64,000 nucleotides of DNA from Sphingomonadales bacterium (GTDB lineage Bacteria > Pseudomonadota > Alphaproteobacteria > Sphingomonadales > Sphingomonadaceae). A program made the translations under genes and the position numbers. Below the pieces are notes generated by a model that had not been told where the DNA came from, did not search any database, and was given only the letters and a program-made list of their open reading frames with translations. This document shows, one piece after another, positions 33,080-42,719 of the stretch. Position 1 is the stretch's first letter. Each line of letters begins with the position of its first letter. Location: positions 22,791-86,790 of the forward strand of contig JAGWVC010000003.1 in assembly GCA_018971065.1 (NCBI GenBank), read 5' to 3'.

Positions 33080-34087
33080 GTGAGCCAGGGTGACTTCTCA
33101 GCCGCCGCCGCCAGTTGGGCGGGGGCCGGTTCCGCCATCAGCGGCGGCGCCGGATTCGGCACCGGCATCGGCCCCGGCTTTGCCGGCATCCAGGGTGCGC
33201 AACCCACGCTGGCCACAGGTTCCGGCCCGCGTGCCGCCATCGCCCGCGCCGCCCAGGCCACCGGCGTCGATTTCTCCTACCTGCTGGCGCAGGCCAAGCT
33301 CGAATCCAGCCTGAACCCCGCCGCGCGCGCGCCCACCTCCAGCGCCGCCGGGCTCTACCAGTTCACGCAAGGCACCTGGGCGCAGATGCTCCAGCAGCAT
33401 GGCGGCGAGATCGGCCTCGATTCCGCCACCTCGGGCGGCACGCTCGCCGCGCTGCGCGATCCCGCCCAGCGCGCCCAGCTCATGGCGCTGCGCTTCGATC
33501 CCGATACCTCGGCGCGCATGGCCGCCGAAATGGCCGGCGACAACCAGGCCGCGCTCGGCGCCGCGCTGGGCCGCCCGCCCAAGCCGTCGGAACTCTACCT
33601 CGCGCACTTCCTCGGCAGCGACGGCGCGGTGAAGTTCCTTTCGGCGATGACCGCCGATCCCACCCAGTCCGCCGCCGCGCTGATGCCCAAGGCCGCCGCC
33701 GCCAACCGCGCCATCTTCTACGACGGCGCCGGTGCCGCCCGCTCGGTCGGCGCGGTCATGACGCTGATCGACCAGCGCATGACCAACGCGATGCAGGACG
33801 GCGCCCCCCCGGTTTCGTACGACACCACCGAGCTGGCAAGCTGGACCCCGCCTGCCACCCCCGCCGCCGGCAGTGCCCCGGCCTGGGCCGGCAGCCTCGG
33901 CCGCGAATTCGCCTCGGCGCAAGCCGCCAGTTCCTCCGGCAGCGATGCCGGCATGGTGCGCCCCGCCGCCTCGATGGCCGAAACGCTCAGCGCCACTTTC
34001 GGCCTCACCGACGCGTCCGGCGACGGCGGCTCCACCCCCGCCTTCGTCCGCAGCGCCTACGGCCGCCTGCGCGCGCTCGGCATGTGA
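33080..34087 (+). CDS. Lytic transglycosylase (SLT domain), probably flagellum-associated
   Basis: 335 aa, GTG start. A Gly/Ala-rich leader of about 50 residues precedes an SLT domain with the catalytic glutamate E75 in LLAQAKLESSLNP and the following SSAAGLYQFTQGTWAQML. The C-terminal 180 residues are low-complexity. It is the first gene after a sigma54 promoter and directly upstream of flhA, so it is likely used to open peptidoglycan for rod growth in place of a FlgJ muramidase domain. No clear signal peptide is seen, raising the question of export through the flagellar secretion system. Confidence 0.87.
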   Translation: MSQGDFSAAAASWAGAGSAISGGAGFGTGIGPGFAGIQGAQPTLATGSGPRAAIARAAQATGVDFSYLLAQAKLESSLNPAARAPTSSAAGLYQFTQGTWAQMLQQHGGEIGLDSATSGGTLAALRDPAQRAQLMALRFDPDTSARMAAEMAGDNQAALGAALGRPPKPSELYLAHFLGSDGAVKFLSAMTADPTQSAAALMPKAAAANRAIFYDGAGAARSVGAVMTLIDQRMTNAMQDGAPPVSYDTTELASWTPPATPAAGSAPAWAGSLGREFASAQAASSSGSDAGMVRPAASMAETLSATFGLTDASGDGGSTPAFVRSAYGRLRALGM

Positions 34088-34098
34088 GGGGCTGAGGG

Positions 34099-36240
34099 AT
34101 GAAATCGCTCCTCGCCGGAACCACGATATCCTCGCTGGCGCTGCCCGGCGGCATCCTCACCATCATCGTGCTGATGGTGGTGCCGGTGGCGCCGTTCGTG
34201 CTCGACGTGTTCTTCGTGCTCAACATCGCGCTGTCGATCGCGGTGCTGATGGCCTCGATGAACGCGCGCAAGCCGCTCGACTTCTCGTCGTTCCCGTCGG
34301 TGCTGCTGTTCGCCACCCTGCTGCGCCTCGCGCTCAACGTCGCGTCCACCCGCGTCGTGCTGGTGCGCGGCCACGAAGGCGGCGCGGCGGCGGGCCACGT
34401 CATCGAAAGCTTCGGCGAATTCCTGATCGGCGGCAACTTCGCGGTCGGGCTGTTCGTGTTCCTGATCCTGATGATCATCAATCTGGTGGTGGTCACCAAG
34501 GGCGCCGGCCGCGTTTCCGAAGTCTCCGCCCGCTTCACCCTCGATGCCCTGCCCGGCAAGCAGATGGCGATCGACGCCGATCTGGCCGCCGGCCTGTGTA
34601 CGGCGGACGAAGCCCGCAACCGCCGCCGCGAAGTCTCCACCGAAGCCGATTTCTACGGCTCGATGGACGGTTCGTCGAAATTCGTGAAGGGCGATGCCGT
34701 CGCCGCGCTGCTGATCCTCGGCGTCAACATCATCGCCGGCTTCTGCCTGGGCATGATCAGCCACGGCCTTTCCGCCGGCGATGCCGCGCAGAAGTACATC
34801 ACCCTCGCGGTCGGCGACGCGCTGGTCGCGCAAGTGCCGTCGCTGCTGCTGTCGATCGCCGCCGCCGTCATCGTCACCCGCGTCGCCGACAGCCGCGATC
34901 TTGCCGGGCAGATCGGCGGCCAGTTCGCCAACCCGGCGGTGTTCCTGCCGGTCGCGCTGATCCTCGGTGCCATCGGCCTGATCCCGGCCATGCCGCAGAT
35001 CGTGTTCCTCCCCGCCTCGGGGCTGGTGTTCTGGCTGTGGCACGCCTTGCGCAAACGCGCGGCGCGCCAGGTCATCGCCGACCAGCCCGCCCCCGCGCCT
35101 CCGCCCGATCCATCGAAGATCACGCTCGAGGACGTCTCCGACCACACCCTCGTCACCATCGAACTCGGCTATGCGCTGGTGCAACTGGTCGACGAACGCC
35201 GCGGCGCGCCGCTGGTCGGCCGCGTCACCGGTGTGCGCAAGCAGCTCAGCCAGACCTTCGGCTTCGTCGTCCCGCAGTTCCGCGTCCGCGATTCGCTCGA
35301 CATGGCGCCTAACGACTATCGCATCCTGCTGGGCGGCGTGCCGCTGGGGGGCGCCACCATCCGGGCCGACCGCGTGCTGGCGATCGACGCCGGCGAGGCC
35401 CGCAAGGGCCACGCGCTGCAAGGTGTCGAGACCATCGACCCCTCGTTCGGCTGCCCGGCGCTGTGGATCGAGCCCGCCATGCGCGACCTTGCCATCGCCG
35501 AGGGTTTCCTCACCGTCGATGCCGCCACCGTCGTCGCCACCCATCTCAACCAGCTTCTCGCCGAACGCCCGCAGGCGCTGCTCGGCCCCGACGAGGTCCG
35601 CGACCTGATGGACGGGGTCAAGGAACGCGCCGCCGGGCTGGTCGAGACGGTCTATCCCTCGCCGCTGACGCTGGCCGCGATGACCCGCATCCTGCGCGCG
35701 CTGCTGGAGGACGGCATCCCCATCGGCCACCCGCTGCCGATCCTGGCGTCGCTCAGCCAGGCAATCCAGCAAACCACCGATCACGACCGCGTGATCGAAC
35801 TGGTCCGCGCCGATCTCGGCAGCCTGATCGTCGGCCGCATCGTCCCGCCCAGCGAGCGGCTGGCGGTGATCACGCTCGACGCCCAGCTCGAATCGATGAT
35901 CGCGCAAGGGCTGATCGACCCCAGCACCGGCCAGCCGGTGATCGAACCCGATCTGGCCCGCACCATCGGCGAACGCATCGCCGCGATCATGGCCGAACGC
36001 CAGGCCATGCTGGGCCACGGCGCCACCAGCCCGGCGCTGATCGTCCAGCCCCGCCTGCGCCGCGCGATGGCCGGCCTGCTGCGCGCCCGCGCGCCCGGCT
36101 GCGTCGTCCTGTCGATATCCGAATTGCCCGAAACCCAGCCGATCGAGGTGATCGCGGTGGTCGGCGGTGAAGCACCGCCCCCGCCGTCGCTTCCCGGCCC
36201 CGGTCATCACACCCCTGCTCTGGAAAGTCTGGCAGCATGA
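34099..36240 (+). CDS. flhA: Flagellar type III export gate protein FlhA
   Basis: 713 aa. The N-terminal eight-helix membrane part begins LAGTTISSLALPGGILTIIV, and the FHIPEP-region equivalent RKPLDFSSFPSVLLFATLLR, LALNVASTRVVL is intact. The large cytosolic C-domain (about 330-713) includes LIVGRIVPPSERLAVITLD. Full length. It lies 11 bp after the transglycosylase gene, and its stop overlaps the fliA start as ATGA. Confidence 0.97.
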   Translation: MKSLLAGTTISSLALPGGILTIIVLMVVPVAPFVLDVFFVLNIALSIAVLMASMNARKPLDFSSFPSVLLFATLLRLALNVASTRVVLVRGHEGGAAAGHVIESFGEFLIGGNFAVGLFVFLILMIINLVVVTKGAGRVSEVSARFTLDALPGKQMAIDADLAAGLCTADEARNRRREVSTEADFYGSMDGSSKFVKGDAVAALLILGVNIIAGFCLGMISHGLSAGDAAQKYITLAVGDALVAQVPSLLLSIAAAVIVTRVADSRDLAGQIGGQFANPAVFLPVALILGAIGLIPAMPQIVFLPASGLVFWLWHALRKRAARQVIADQPAPAPPPDPSKITLEDVSDHTLVTIELGYALVQLVDERRGAPLVGRVTGVRKQLSQTFGFVVPQFRVRDSLDMAPNDYRILLGGVPLGGATIRADRVLAIDAGEARKGHALQGVETIDPSFGCPALWIEPAMRDLAIAEGFLTVDAATVVATHLNQLLAERPQALLGPDEVRDLMDGVKERAAGLVETVYPSPLTLAAMTRILRALLEDGIPIGHPLPILASLSQAIQQTTDHDRVIELVRADLGSLIVGRIVPPSERLAVITLDAQLESMIAQGLIDPSTGQPVIEPDLARTIGERIAAIMAERQAMLGHGATSPALIVQPRLRRAMAGLLRARAPGCVVLSISELPETQPIEVIAVVGGEAPPPPSLPGPGHHTPALESLAA

Positions 36241-37004
36241 TCCACGACCAGAAACCCTTCGTCGGCAAAGGCGGCCCCGCCGCCCTGCGTCGCAGCGCCG
36301 CCGCGGTCGCCTATGGCGGCGATGTCGGCGATCGCGTCCGGCGTTTCCTGCCGATGGTCAGGCGATTGGCCTGGCACCTGCATTCCTCGGGCCGCGACGG
36401 CATCGAGGTGGAGGACCTGATGCAGGCCGGCATGGTCGCGCTGACCGAATGCGCCCAGCGCCACTCCGGCCCCAGCGAGGACGGCTTTGCCGCTTATGCC
36501 AAGATGCGGGTGAGAGGGGCGATGGTCGATCTGATCCGCCGCCACGTCCCACTGTCGCGCGGCGCGGTCGAACGCCGCCGCCAGTTGCGTGACCGCGAAA
36601 CCGAGCTGCGCGGGCAACTGGGCCGCGATCCGCACGATCACGAACTGGCCGCCGCGATGGGCATCCCCGAATCGGAACTGGAAGCGCTGCGCACCTCGTC
36701 GGTGGCGGTGCGGTTCGAATCGATCGACGATGCCTATGCCGACGACAACGCCGCCTTCGCCGACGATCGGCCCGACAGCTTCCAGATGCTCGCCGACGAG
36801 GAGGTGCGCGGCAAGGTGGTCGAGGCGATCGCCTCGCTGTCCGAACGCCTGCAACTGGTGATCCAGCTCTATTTCGTCGAGGAGCTGAACCTTGCCGAAA
36901 TCGCGCAGGTGCTCGAAGTCAGCATCCCGCGCGTCCACCAGTTGAAGGCCCAGGCGCTGGACAAGATGCGCGCCGCGCTGGCCGGGGTTGCCGACATTCT
37001 CTGA
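36237..37004 (+). CDS. fliA: Flagellar RNA polymerase sigma28 factor FliA
   Basis: 255 aa. Region 2 contains RRFLPMVRRLAWHLHSSG, EVEDLMQAGMVALTECAQRH and FAAYAKMRVRGAMVDLIRR. Region 4 contains LSERLQLVIQLYFVEELNLA and LEVSIPRVHQLKAQALDKMR. It directs late flagellar genes such as flagellin. Start codon overlaps the flhA stop, so translation is coupled. FlgM (32245) is its predicted inhibitor. Confidence 0.96.
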   Translation: MIHDQKPFVGKGGPAALRRSAAAVAYGGDVGDRVRRFLPMVRRLAWHLHSSGRDGIEVEDLMQAGMVALTECAQRHSGPSEDGFAAYAKMRVRGAMVDLIRRHVPLSRGAVERRRQLRDRETELRGQLGRDPHDHELAAAMGIPESELEALRTSSVAVRFESIDDAYADDNAAFADDRPDSFQMLADEEVRGKVVEAIASLSERLQLVIQLYFVEELNLAEIAQVLEVSIPRVHQLKAQALDKMRAALAGVADIL

Positions 37005-37121
37005 ACCGGTCGCACCATCCGGGCCTGCCCCGGCCCGGCCCCGACCATGCCCCCGCCATGCCCCGGCGATGCCGCTCCGGCGGAATTGCCCTTGCCCAAC
37101 GAAAGTGCTAGGCGCCGGGCC

Positions 37122-37820
37122 ATGTCAAGCTGCGAAACCTGCGTCGTCCGTAACCGCGCGATCTGCGCCTCCCTCGACAAGGACGAGCTTGGCGCGCTGA
37201 ACGCCATCGGCCGCCGCCGCACGCTCCACGCCGGCGAATCGCTGATCTGGGAGGGGGAGGATTCGGTCCTCGTCGCCAATGTCATCGAAGGCGTGCTGAA
37301 GCTGTCCACCGGCACCGAGGACGGGCGGGAACAGATCGTCGGCGTCGTCTATCCGTCGGAATTCATCGGTCGCCCGTTCGGCGGCACCACCAGCCACGGC
37401 GTCACCGCGCTCACCGAATCGCGGGTCTGCGTGTTCAGCCGCAGCGATTTCGATGCTTTCGCTCGCGAACATCCCGGCCTTGAGCACAAGCTGCTCGAAC
37501 GCACGCTTTCGGAACTCGATCGCACCCGCCGCTGGATGCTGCTGCTGGGCCGCAAGTCCGCCAGCGAAAAGGTCGCCAGCTTCCTGCTCGAATTGTCCGA
37601 GCGGCTTTCCCCGGCCAATTGCGAAATCCATTTCGAGACCGGCGCCAGGCGCTTCAGCCTGCCGTTCTCGCGCCAGCAGATCGCCGACGTTCTGGGCCTC
37701 ACCATCGAAACCGTCAGCCGCCAGTTCACGCGGCTCAGGTCCGATGGGTTGATCGACCTGCCCTCGCGCCGCGAAGTCACGATCCTGGATCGCGAAGGCC
37801 TGGCCGCCGAAGCCGGCTGA
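37122..37820 (+). CDS. fnr: FNR/FixK-type Crp-family regulator with iron-sulfur cysteines
   Basis: 232 aa. Cys4, Cys7 and Cys14 (SCETCVVRNRAIC) and internal Cys103 (SRVCVFSR) are spaced as for an oxygen-labile [4Fe-4S] cluster. The effector domain has EGVLKLSTGTEDGREQIVGV. The C-terminal helix-turn-helix reads FSRQQIADVLGLTIETVSRQ with the E-SR recognition residues that read TTGAT half-sites. The start at 37122 is the one beginning MSSCETC. It is next to ompW and ccoNOQP, whose shared upstream region has two FNR boxes, so it very likely controls them when oxygen falls. Confidence 0.94.
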   Translation: MSSCETCVVRNRAICASLDKDELGALNAIGRRRTLHAGESLIWEGEDSVLVANVIEGVLKLSTGTEDGREQIVGVVYPSEFIGRPFGGTTSHGVTALTESRVCVFSRSDFDAFAREHPGLEHKLLERTLSELDRTRRWMLLLGRKSASEKVASFLLELSERLSPANCEIHFETGARRFSLPFSRQQIADVLGLTIETVSRQFTRLRSDGLIDLPSRREVTILDREGLAAEAG

Positions 37821-37907
37821 GTCGTCCCGGCACACCGCATTTCCGTTCGGCCCCTGCCGGGAAGGTTGAACCCGGCCAGCCCCGAGGACCGGCCGGATTC
37901 CGTACCA

Positions 37908-38609
37908 TCAGAACCGATAGGTGACGCCGGCGCTGGCGACCCACGGGCTGACCTTGTGCTGCGTGGTCAGCACTTCGGCGGTGCCGGCGAAGAAGTGCGC
38001 GCGGGTATCCACGAAGTACTTCTTCACGTCGGCGCTCAGGCCGAACGGGGTGCCCGGGATCGGCACGTCGAAACCGCCCTGCACGGCCACGCCCAGCTTG
38101 TTGGCCAGGTGGACCTCGGTCACGCCCAGCGCCGTCGCGGTCGCGCTGGGCTTTTCGGAGATATAGAAGAACCAGGCCGGGCCGGCGCCGATATAGGGCT
38201 TGATGCCCATCGGCAGCACGCCGGTCAGGTGGTACTTCGCGGTCACGGTGGCGGGCAGTACCAGCACGTGATCGACCAGCGCGGCACCGGCCAGCGAGCC
38301 ATCGCCGCTGACATGGTGGCCGGTGAAGCAGCAGATCGTCTCGACCGAGATGTTCGGCGTGAAGAAGTACTCGATCGCCAGCGTCGGCACCGCGTTGTCG
38401 TTCAGCACGGTCTGCGGGGCCTTGAACGGCGCCATCGCCGCCAGCGCGGGCGCGATGTAGTCGACATTCTTGATCTTGCCGCTGGCCAGCACGGCGGTGC
38501 CCAGAACCTTGACCTGGATCTTGCCCTGCTGGGCTTCGTCGGCGTGAGCCGCACCGGCCAGGCCGAAGGCGGCGGCGGCAGCGGCGACAGTGGTCATCAA
38601 CTTGCGCAT
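37908..38609 (-). CDS. ompW: Outer-membrane protein OmpW family
   Basis: 233 aa small beta-barrel. The signal peptide MRKLMTTVAAAAAAFGLAGA is cleaved at AHA. Family features include PTLAIEYFFTPNISVE, GIKPYIGAGPAWFFY and a C-terminal VTYRF ending in phenylalanine for barrel insertion. GAGGGA precedes the ATG at 38609. It is divergent from ccoN, and a near-consensus FNR box lies 165 bp upstream; ompW is FNR-controlled in E. coli, consistent with the context. Confidence 0.93.
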   Translation of the reverse strand: MRKLMTTVAAAAAAFGLAGAAHADEAQQGKIQVKVLGTAVLASGKIKNVDYIAPALAAMAPFKAPQTVLNDNAVPTLAIEYFFTPNISVETICCFTGHHVSGDGSLAGAALVDHVLVLPATVTAKYHLTGVLPMGIKPYIGAGPAWFFYISEKPSATATALGVTEVHLANKLGVAVQGGFDVPIPGTPFGLSADVKKYFVDTRAHFFAGTAEVLTTQHKVSPWVASAGVTYRF

Positions 38610-38773
38610 ATATCCCTCATCACTCGTCGCAATGCCCGCCCTGCGCGGTGCCCAAAACCTTGCGACGTCGGGAAGCCTGCTGAACCCGGTTGAAATGGTT
38701 GGCCTTGATCGAGCGCAAATATCATCCAAGTAATCATCCATTCGTGCTGCGAACAGTTCGCGGTATCAGGAAT

Positions 38774-38787
38774 TTGATCTCAGTCAA
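38774..38787. promoter_or_regulatory. FNR/FixK box (TTGATCTCAGTCAA)
   Basis: TTGAT-N4-GTCAA matches the symmetric FNR consensus with one base different. It lies in the 521 bp gap between divergent ompW and ccoN, nearer to ompW. A -10 at the class II distance is not obvious on either strand. Confidence 0.7.
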
Positions 38788-38863
38788 AATTGGCAAATCC
38801 TCCAGATGGGTCTGCACCAGTGCTTCTTTTCCGGAGGGCCGCTCATCTCGTTACAGTATAGAT

Positions 38864-38880
38864 ACATACAAAAAGTATGT
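38864..38880. promoter_or_regulatory. 17-bp palindrome (ACATAC-N5-GTATGT)
   Basis: A perfect 6-bp inverted repeat around AAAAA in an AT-rich patch of the ompW-ccoN gap. It could be an operator for an unidentified regulator. Apart from this and the FNR boxes, the gap 38610-39130 shows no gene that I can support. Confidence 0.35.
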
Positions 38881-39055
38881 TTTACCTCCCGCGTCGAACC
38901 CAGGGCTTTCCAGCGCCGCTGCGGGGCAGCATGGCTGCGAATTGCCCGCAATTGCAGCCTGACGCGAATGATCGGCCCAGGGGCCGCTGTCACAAATGTT
39001 TTTGCGACGCGCTATTACATGCTAATCCGCTAATTCTGGCGCTCAGTCCTGCGTT

Positions 39056-39069
39056 TTGACCCCAATCAA
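39056..39069 (+). promoter_or_regulatory. FNR/FixK box upstream of ccoN (TTGACCCCAATCAA)
   Basis: TTGAC-N4-ATCAA, one base from the perfect palindrome, centred about 68 bp upstream of the ccoN start codon. It is placed to allow activation of ccoNOQP by the FNR protein encoded at 37122. Confidence 0.75.
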
Positions 39070-39130
39070 TGCGGCTACCCGCCCAGGAGCCGAGGGCCGC
39101 TTCATCTTCAGTTCCTGAGAGGGAAGGCTC

Positions 39131-40774
39131 ATGGTAACGATACTCTCGCGAGCAGGTGCATGGCTCGCGATACTGCTGCTCGCCATCCTTGCGATGGTTG
39201 CCGCGAAGGATGCACCCTTCGCGATCCAGATGGGTACGGTCGCGGTCGCCGCGATCGTCGGCCTCGTCTATTCGGTCCGCTCGCCGAACTACAAGACGGC
39301 GGGCATTCCGGTTCCGGCCGACCAGTCCCGGTACGATGATGATCCGATTCGCTGGGGCGTCATCGCCACGGTGTTCTGGGGCATGGCGGGTTTCCTCGTC
39401 GGCCTGATCATCGCGCTGCAACTGGCCTATCCGCTGCTGAACCTTCAGCCATACCTGAACTTCGGCCGCCTGCGGCCGCTGCACACCTCGGCAGTCATCT
39501 TCGCTTTCGGTGGCAACGCCCTGCTCGCATCCTCGTTCTACGTGGTGCAGCGGACGTGCCGGGCGAGGCTGGCCTTCCCCGGTCTCGCCCGGTTCGTGTT
39601 CTGGGGCTACCAGCTCTTCATCGTGCTCGCCGGCACCGGCTATCTGCTGGGCATCACCCAGGGCAAGGAATACGCCGAGCCCGAATGGTACGTCGATCTC
39701 TGGCTCACCGTGGTCTGGGTCGCCTACCTCGTGGTGTTCGTCGGCACGCTGGTCAAGCGCTCCGAACCGCACATCTACGTGGCCAACTGGTTCTACCTGT
39801 CGTTCATCCTGACGGTGGCGATGCTGCACCTCGTCAACAACGCCGCCATCCCGATCAGCTTCCTGGGCAGCCGCTCGGTCAGCTTCTTCGGCGGCGTGCA
39901 GGGCGCGCTGGTGCAGTGGTGGTACGGCCACAACGCGGTCGGGTTCTTCCTCACCGCCGGCTTCCTGGCGATGATGTACTACTTCGTGCCGAAGCAGGCC
40001 GAACGCCCGGTCTATTCGTATCGCCTGTCGATCATCCACTTCTGGGCGCTGATCTTCCTCTACATCTGGGCAGGTCCGCACCACCTCGAATACACCGCTC
40101 TGCCCGACTGGGCGCAGACGCTGGGCATGGTCTTCTCGGTCATGCTGTGGATGCCGTCGTGGGGCGGCATGATCAACGGCCTGATGACGCTGAACGGCGC
40201 CTGGGACAAGCTGCGCACCGATCCGATCCTGCGCCTCTTCGTCACCTCGATCGCGTTCTACGGGATGAGCACGTTCGAAGGCCCGATGATGTCGATCAAG
40301 TCGGTCAACTCGCTCTCGCACTACACCGACTGGACGATCGGCCACGTGCATTCGGGCGCGCTCGGCTGGAACGGCATGGTCACCTTCGGGATGCTCTACT
40401 ACCTGGCGCCGCGCCTGTGGGGTCGGGAACGCCTCTACAGCCTGCGCATGGTCAACTGGCACTTCTGGACCGCGACGATCGGCATCGTCTTCTATGCCGC
40501 CTCGATGTGGGTTTCGGGCATCACCCAGGGCCTGATGTGGCGTGAATACGGCGCCGACGGCTACCTGGTGAACTCGTTCGCCGACACCGTCGCCGCGCTC
40601 CACCCGTACTTCCTGCTGCGCGCCTTCGGCGGGCTGCTGTACCTGACGGGCGGCGTGTTCATGACCATCAACATCTGGCGGACCATCCTGGGCCACCAGC
40701 GCGACGAAGAGCCGATGTACACGCCGGCCTACGATCCCGCTCGTGACCAGCCGCTGGCCACCACTGCAGCCTGA
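39131..40774 (+). CDS. ccoN: cbb3-type cytochrome c oxidase subunit I
   Basis: 547 aa catalytic subunit with at least twelve membrane helices. Haem and copper ligands are in recognisable contexts: [53 protein letters not shown] and [27 protein letters not shown] ribosome-binding site precedes the ATG. First gene of ccoNOQP. High-affinity oxygen reduction under microaerobic conditions. Confidence 0.98.
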   Translation: MVTILSRAGAWLAILLLAILAMVAAKDAPFAIQMGTVAVAAIVGLVYSVRSPNYKTAGIPVPADQSRYDDDPIRWGVIATVFWGMAGFLVGLIIALQLAYPLLNLQPYLNFGRLRPLHTSAVIFAFGGNALLASSFYVVQRTCRARLAFPGLARFVFWGYQLFIVLAGTGYLLGITQGKEYAEPEWYVDLWLTVVWVAYLVVFVGTLVKRSEPHIYVANWFYLSFILTVAMLHLVNNAAIPISFLGSRSVSFFGGVQGALVQWWYGHNAVGFFLTAGFLAMMYYFVPKQAERPVYSYRLSIIHFWALIFLYIWAGPHHLEYTALPDWAQTLGMVFSVMLWMPSWGGMINGLMTLNGAWDKLRTDPILRLFVTSIAFYGMSTFEGPMMSIKSVNSLSHYTDWTIGHVHSGALGWNGMVTFGMLYYLAPRLWGRERLYSLRMVNWHFWTATIGIVFYAASMWVSGITQGLMWREYGADGYLVNSFADTVAALHPYFLLRAFGGLLYLTGGVFMTINIWRTILGHQRDEEPMYTPAYDPARDQPLATTAA

Positions 40775-40785
40775 GGGGGAACGCC

Positions 40786-41547
40786 ATGTCTACTGCAAAT
40801 CCCGGCGCCCTCACGCGCCACCAGAAGATCGAACGCAATGTCACGATCCTCGGCGTGCTCGCCTTCCTGGCGGTCATCGTCGGCGGCATCGTCGAGATCG
40901 CGCCCTTGTTCTGGATCGACAACACCATCGAAAAGGTGAAGGGGATGCGCCCCTACACCCCGCTCGAACAGGCCGGCCGCGACATCTACATCCGCGAGGG
41001 CTGCTACCTGTGCCACAGCCAGATGATCCGTCCGTTCCGTGACGAGGTCGAACGCTATGGCCACTACAGCCTTGCCGCGGAATCGATGTACGACCATCCG
41101 TTCCAGTGGGGCTCGAAGCGCACCGGCCCGGATCTCGCCCGCGTCGGCGGTCGCTACTCGGATGCCTGGCACGTCCAGCACCTGACCGACCCGCGCGCCG
41201 TGGTGCCCGAATCGGTAATGCCGCCTTACGCCTTCCTCGCCCAGAACGCGCTGCAGGCCGGCGACATGACCGCCGAGCTTACCGCGCTCACCGAGGCCGG
41301 GGTGCCCTACTCGAAGGACGCCATCGCCAAGGCCAACGACGACCTGAAGCTGCAGGCCGATCCCAACGGCAGCGCTGCCGAACTCCAGAAGCGCTACCCG
41401 AAGGCCCAGGTCCGCGATTTCGACGGCCAGCCCGACAAGCTGACCGAAATGGATGCGCTGATCGCCTATCTCCAGGTGCTGGGCACAATGGTCGATGTCG
41501 ATAGCGCCGCCGCGCAGGAACAGCTTGCGAAGGAGAAGGGACGGTGA
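40786..41547 (+). CDS. ccoO: cbb3-type cytochrome c oxidase subunit II (mono-haem)
   Basis: 253 aa. One N-terminal transmembrane helix (about 20-45) and a periplasmic domain with one c-type haem site C73-x2-C76-H77 ([15 protein letters not shown]). It shuttles electrons to CcoN. It follows ccoN by 11 bp, and its stop overlaps the ccoQ start as GTGA. Confidence 0.97.
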   Translation: MSTANPGALTRHQKIERNVTILGVLAFLAVIVGGIVEIAPLFWIDNTIEKVKGMRPYTPLEQAGRDIYIREGCYLCHSQMIRPFRDEVERYGHYSLAAESMYDHPFQWGSKRTGPDLARVGGRYSDAWHVQHLTDPRAVVPESVMPPYAFLAQNALQAGDMTAELTALTEAGVPYSKDAIAKANDDLKLQADPNGSAAELQKRYPKAQVRDFDGQPDKLTEMDALIAYLQVLGTMVDVDSAAAQEQLAKEKGR

Positions 41548-41714
41548 CCGGCGAACTCACCTACGTCGCCGTCCGCGACTTCACCGCGACTTGGGGCCTG
41601 GTGCTGACCGTGGCAACGTTCGTGATCCTCGTCGCCTGGCCGTTCCGGCCGGGCGCCGGGAAGGTCAACGATGCCGCCGCCCGCATGATCTTCGAGGATG
41701 AAAACGATGTCTAA
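41544..41714 (+). CDS. ccoQ: cbb3 oxidase small subunit CcoQ
   Basis: 56 aa, GTG start overlapping the ccoO stop. One transmembrane helix ([18 protein letters not shown]) is followed by a short charged tail ([20 protein letters not shown]), the normal CcoQ pattern. Its last codons overlap the ccoP start. It helps stabilise the oxidase complex. Confidence 0.9.
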   Translation: MTGELTYVAVRDFTATWGLVLTVATFVILVAWPFRPGAGKVNDAAARMIFEDENDV

Positions 41715-42609
41715 AAAGCGCATCGACGAGCCTACCGGCACCGAAACCGTCGGCCATGAGTGGGACGGTATCGAGGAACTCAACACGCCGCTGCCGCGCT
41801 GGTGGCTGCTTACCTTCTATGCCTGCATCCTGTTCGCGATCGGCTACGTCGTGGTCTATCCCGCCATCCCGCTGGCCGATCACGGCACGCAAGGGTTGTG
41901 GGGCTGGACCAGCCGTGGCGATCTCGCGAAGGAAATGGACAAGGCCAACGCCCAGCGCGGCCCGATCATCGCGGCGCTGGCCGCCACGCCGATCGAGGCG
42001 CTGCCCGCCAACCCCGAGCTGATGAAGCAGGCGGTGGCCGGTGGCAAGGCGGCCTTCCGCGTCAACTGCGTTCCCTGCCACGGCGCGGGCGCGGCCGGCT
42101 CGAAAGGCTATCCGAACCTGAACGACGACGACTGGCTGTGGGGCGGCGATCTGGCCACGATCCAGACCACCATCACGCACGGCATCCGCCAGCCCGACGA
42201 TTCGGCCACGCGGATGAGCCTGATGCCCTCTTTCGGGCGTGACGGCATCCTCAAGCCCGATCAGGTCAACGATGTCGCCAGCTATGTCCGCTCGCTCTCG
42301 AAGCTTGAGGACAACGGCGCGGCCGCGCAACGCGGCGCCGCCCTGTTCGCGGCCAACTGCGTCGCCTGCCACGGGCCGGACGGCAAGGGCAACCGCACCG
42401 TCGGCGCGCCCAACCTGACCGACGCGATCTGGCTCTACGGCAGCGATCATGCCGATGTCGTCGCCAGCGTCACCAATGCCCATGCCGGGGTCATGCCCGC
42501 CTGGGGCACGAAGCTGGACGCGGTGACGATCAAGATGCTGGCCGCCTACGTCCACTCGCTGGGCGGTGGTGAGGCCAGCCCGGCGGCGGCTCCGGCTGCC
42601 GCCAAGTGA
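41707..42609 (+). CDS. ccoP: cbb3-type cytochrome c oxidase subunit III (di-haem)
   Basis: 300 aa. N-terminal membrane anchor (WWLLTFYACILFAIGYVVVY) and two c-type haem sites: C121-x2-C124-H125 (NCVPCHGAG) and C218-x2-C221-H222 (NCVACHGPDG). The ATG at 41707 has GAGGA 9 nt upstream; an alternative ATG lies three codons before. It accepts electrons from soluble cytochrome c. The gene overlaps the end of ccoQ. Confidence 0.97.
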   Translation: MSKKRIDEPTGTETVGHEWDGIEELNTPLPRWWLLTFYACILFAIGYVVVYPAIPLADHGTQGLWGWTSRGDLAKEMDKANAQRGPIIAALAATPIEALPANPELMKQAVAGGKAAFRVNCVPCHGAGAAGSKGYPNLNDDDWLWGGDLATIQTTITHGIRQPDDSATRMSLMPSFGRDGILKPDQVNDVASYVRSLSKLEDNGAAAQRGAALFAANCVACHGPDGKGNRTVGAPNLTDAIWLYGSDHADVVASVTNAHAGVMPAWGTKLDAVTIKMLAAYVHSLGGGEASPAAAPAAAK

Positions 42610-42667
42610 CGAACCAGGACGTGACGAATCAAGACCGGCACTCTTGATCCGAGGCAGATGAAACAAC

Positions 42668-42702
42668 GGGCATCGCGCAAGGCACCAGCCGCCGCGATGC
42701 CC
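42668..42702 (+). other. Intergenic hairpin between ccoP and ccoG
   Basis: GGGCATCGCG (42668-42677) and CGCGATGCCC (42693-42702) form a perfect 10-bp stem with a 15-nt loop, 18 bp before the ccoG start. No T tract follows, so it is more likely an RNA-stability or processing element that separates ccoNOQP from ccoGHIS than a strong terminator. Confidence 0.6.
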
Positions 42703-42719
42703 GGGCCGAGGAAAAGACC

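Noticed and set aside
38705..38718. TTGATCGAGCGCAA between ompW and ccoN as another FNR site
   Set aside because: Only the first half-site fits; two clearly better boxes are in the same gap.
38690..39059. Short frames of 60-90 codons in the ompW-ccoN gap
   Set aside because: No ribosome-binding sites, no coding-like third-position bias, and they overlap the FNR boxes.
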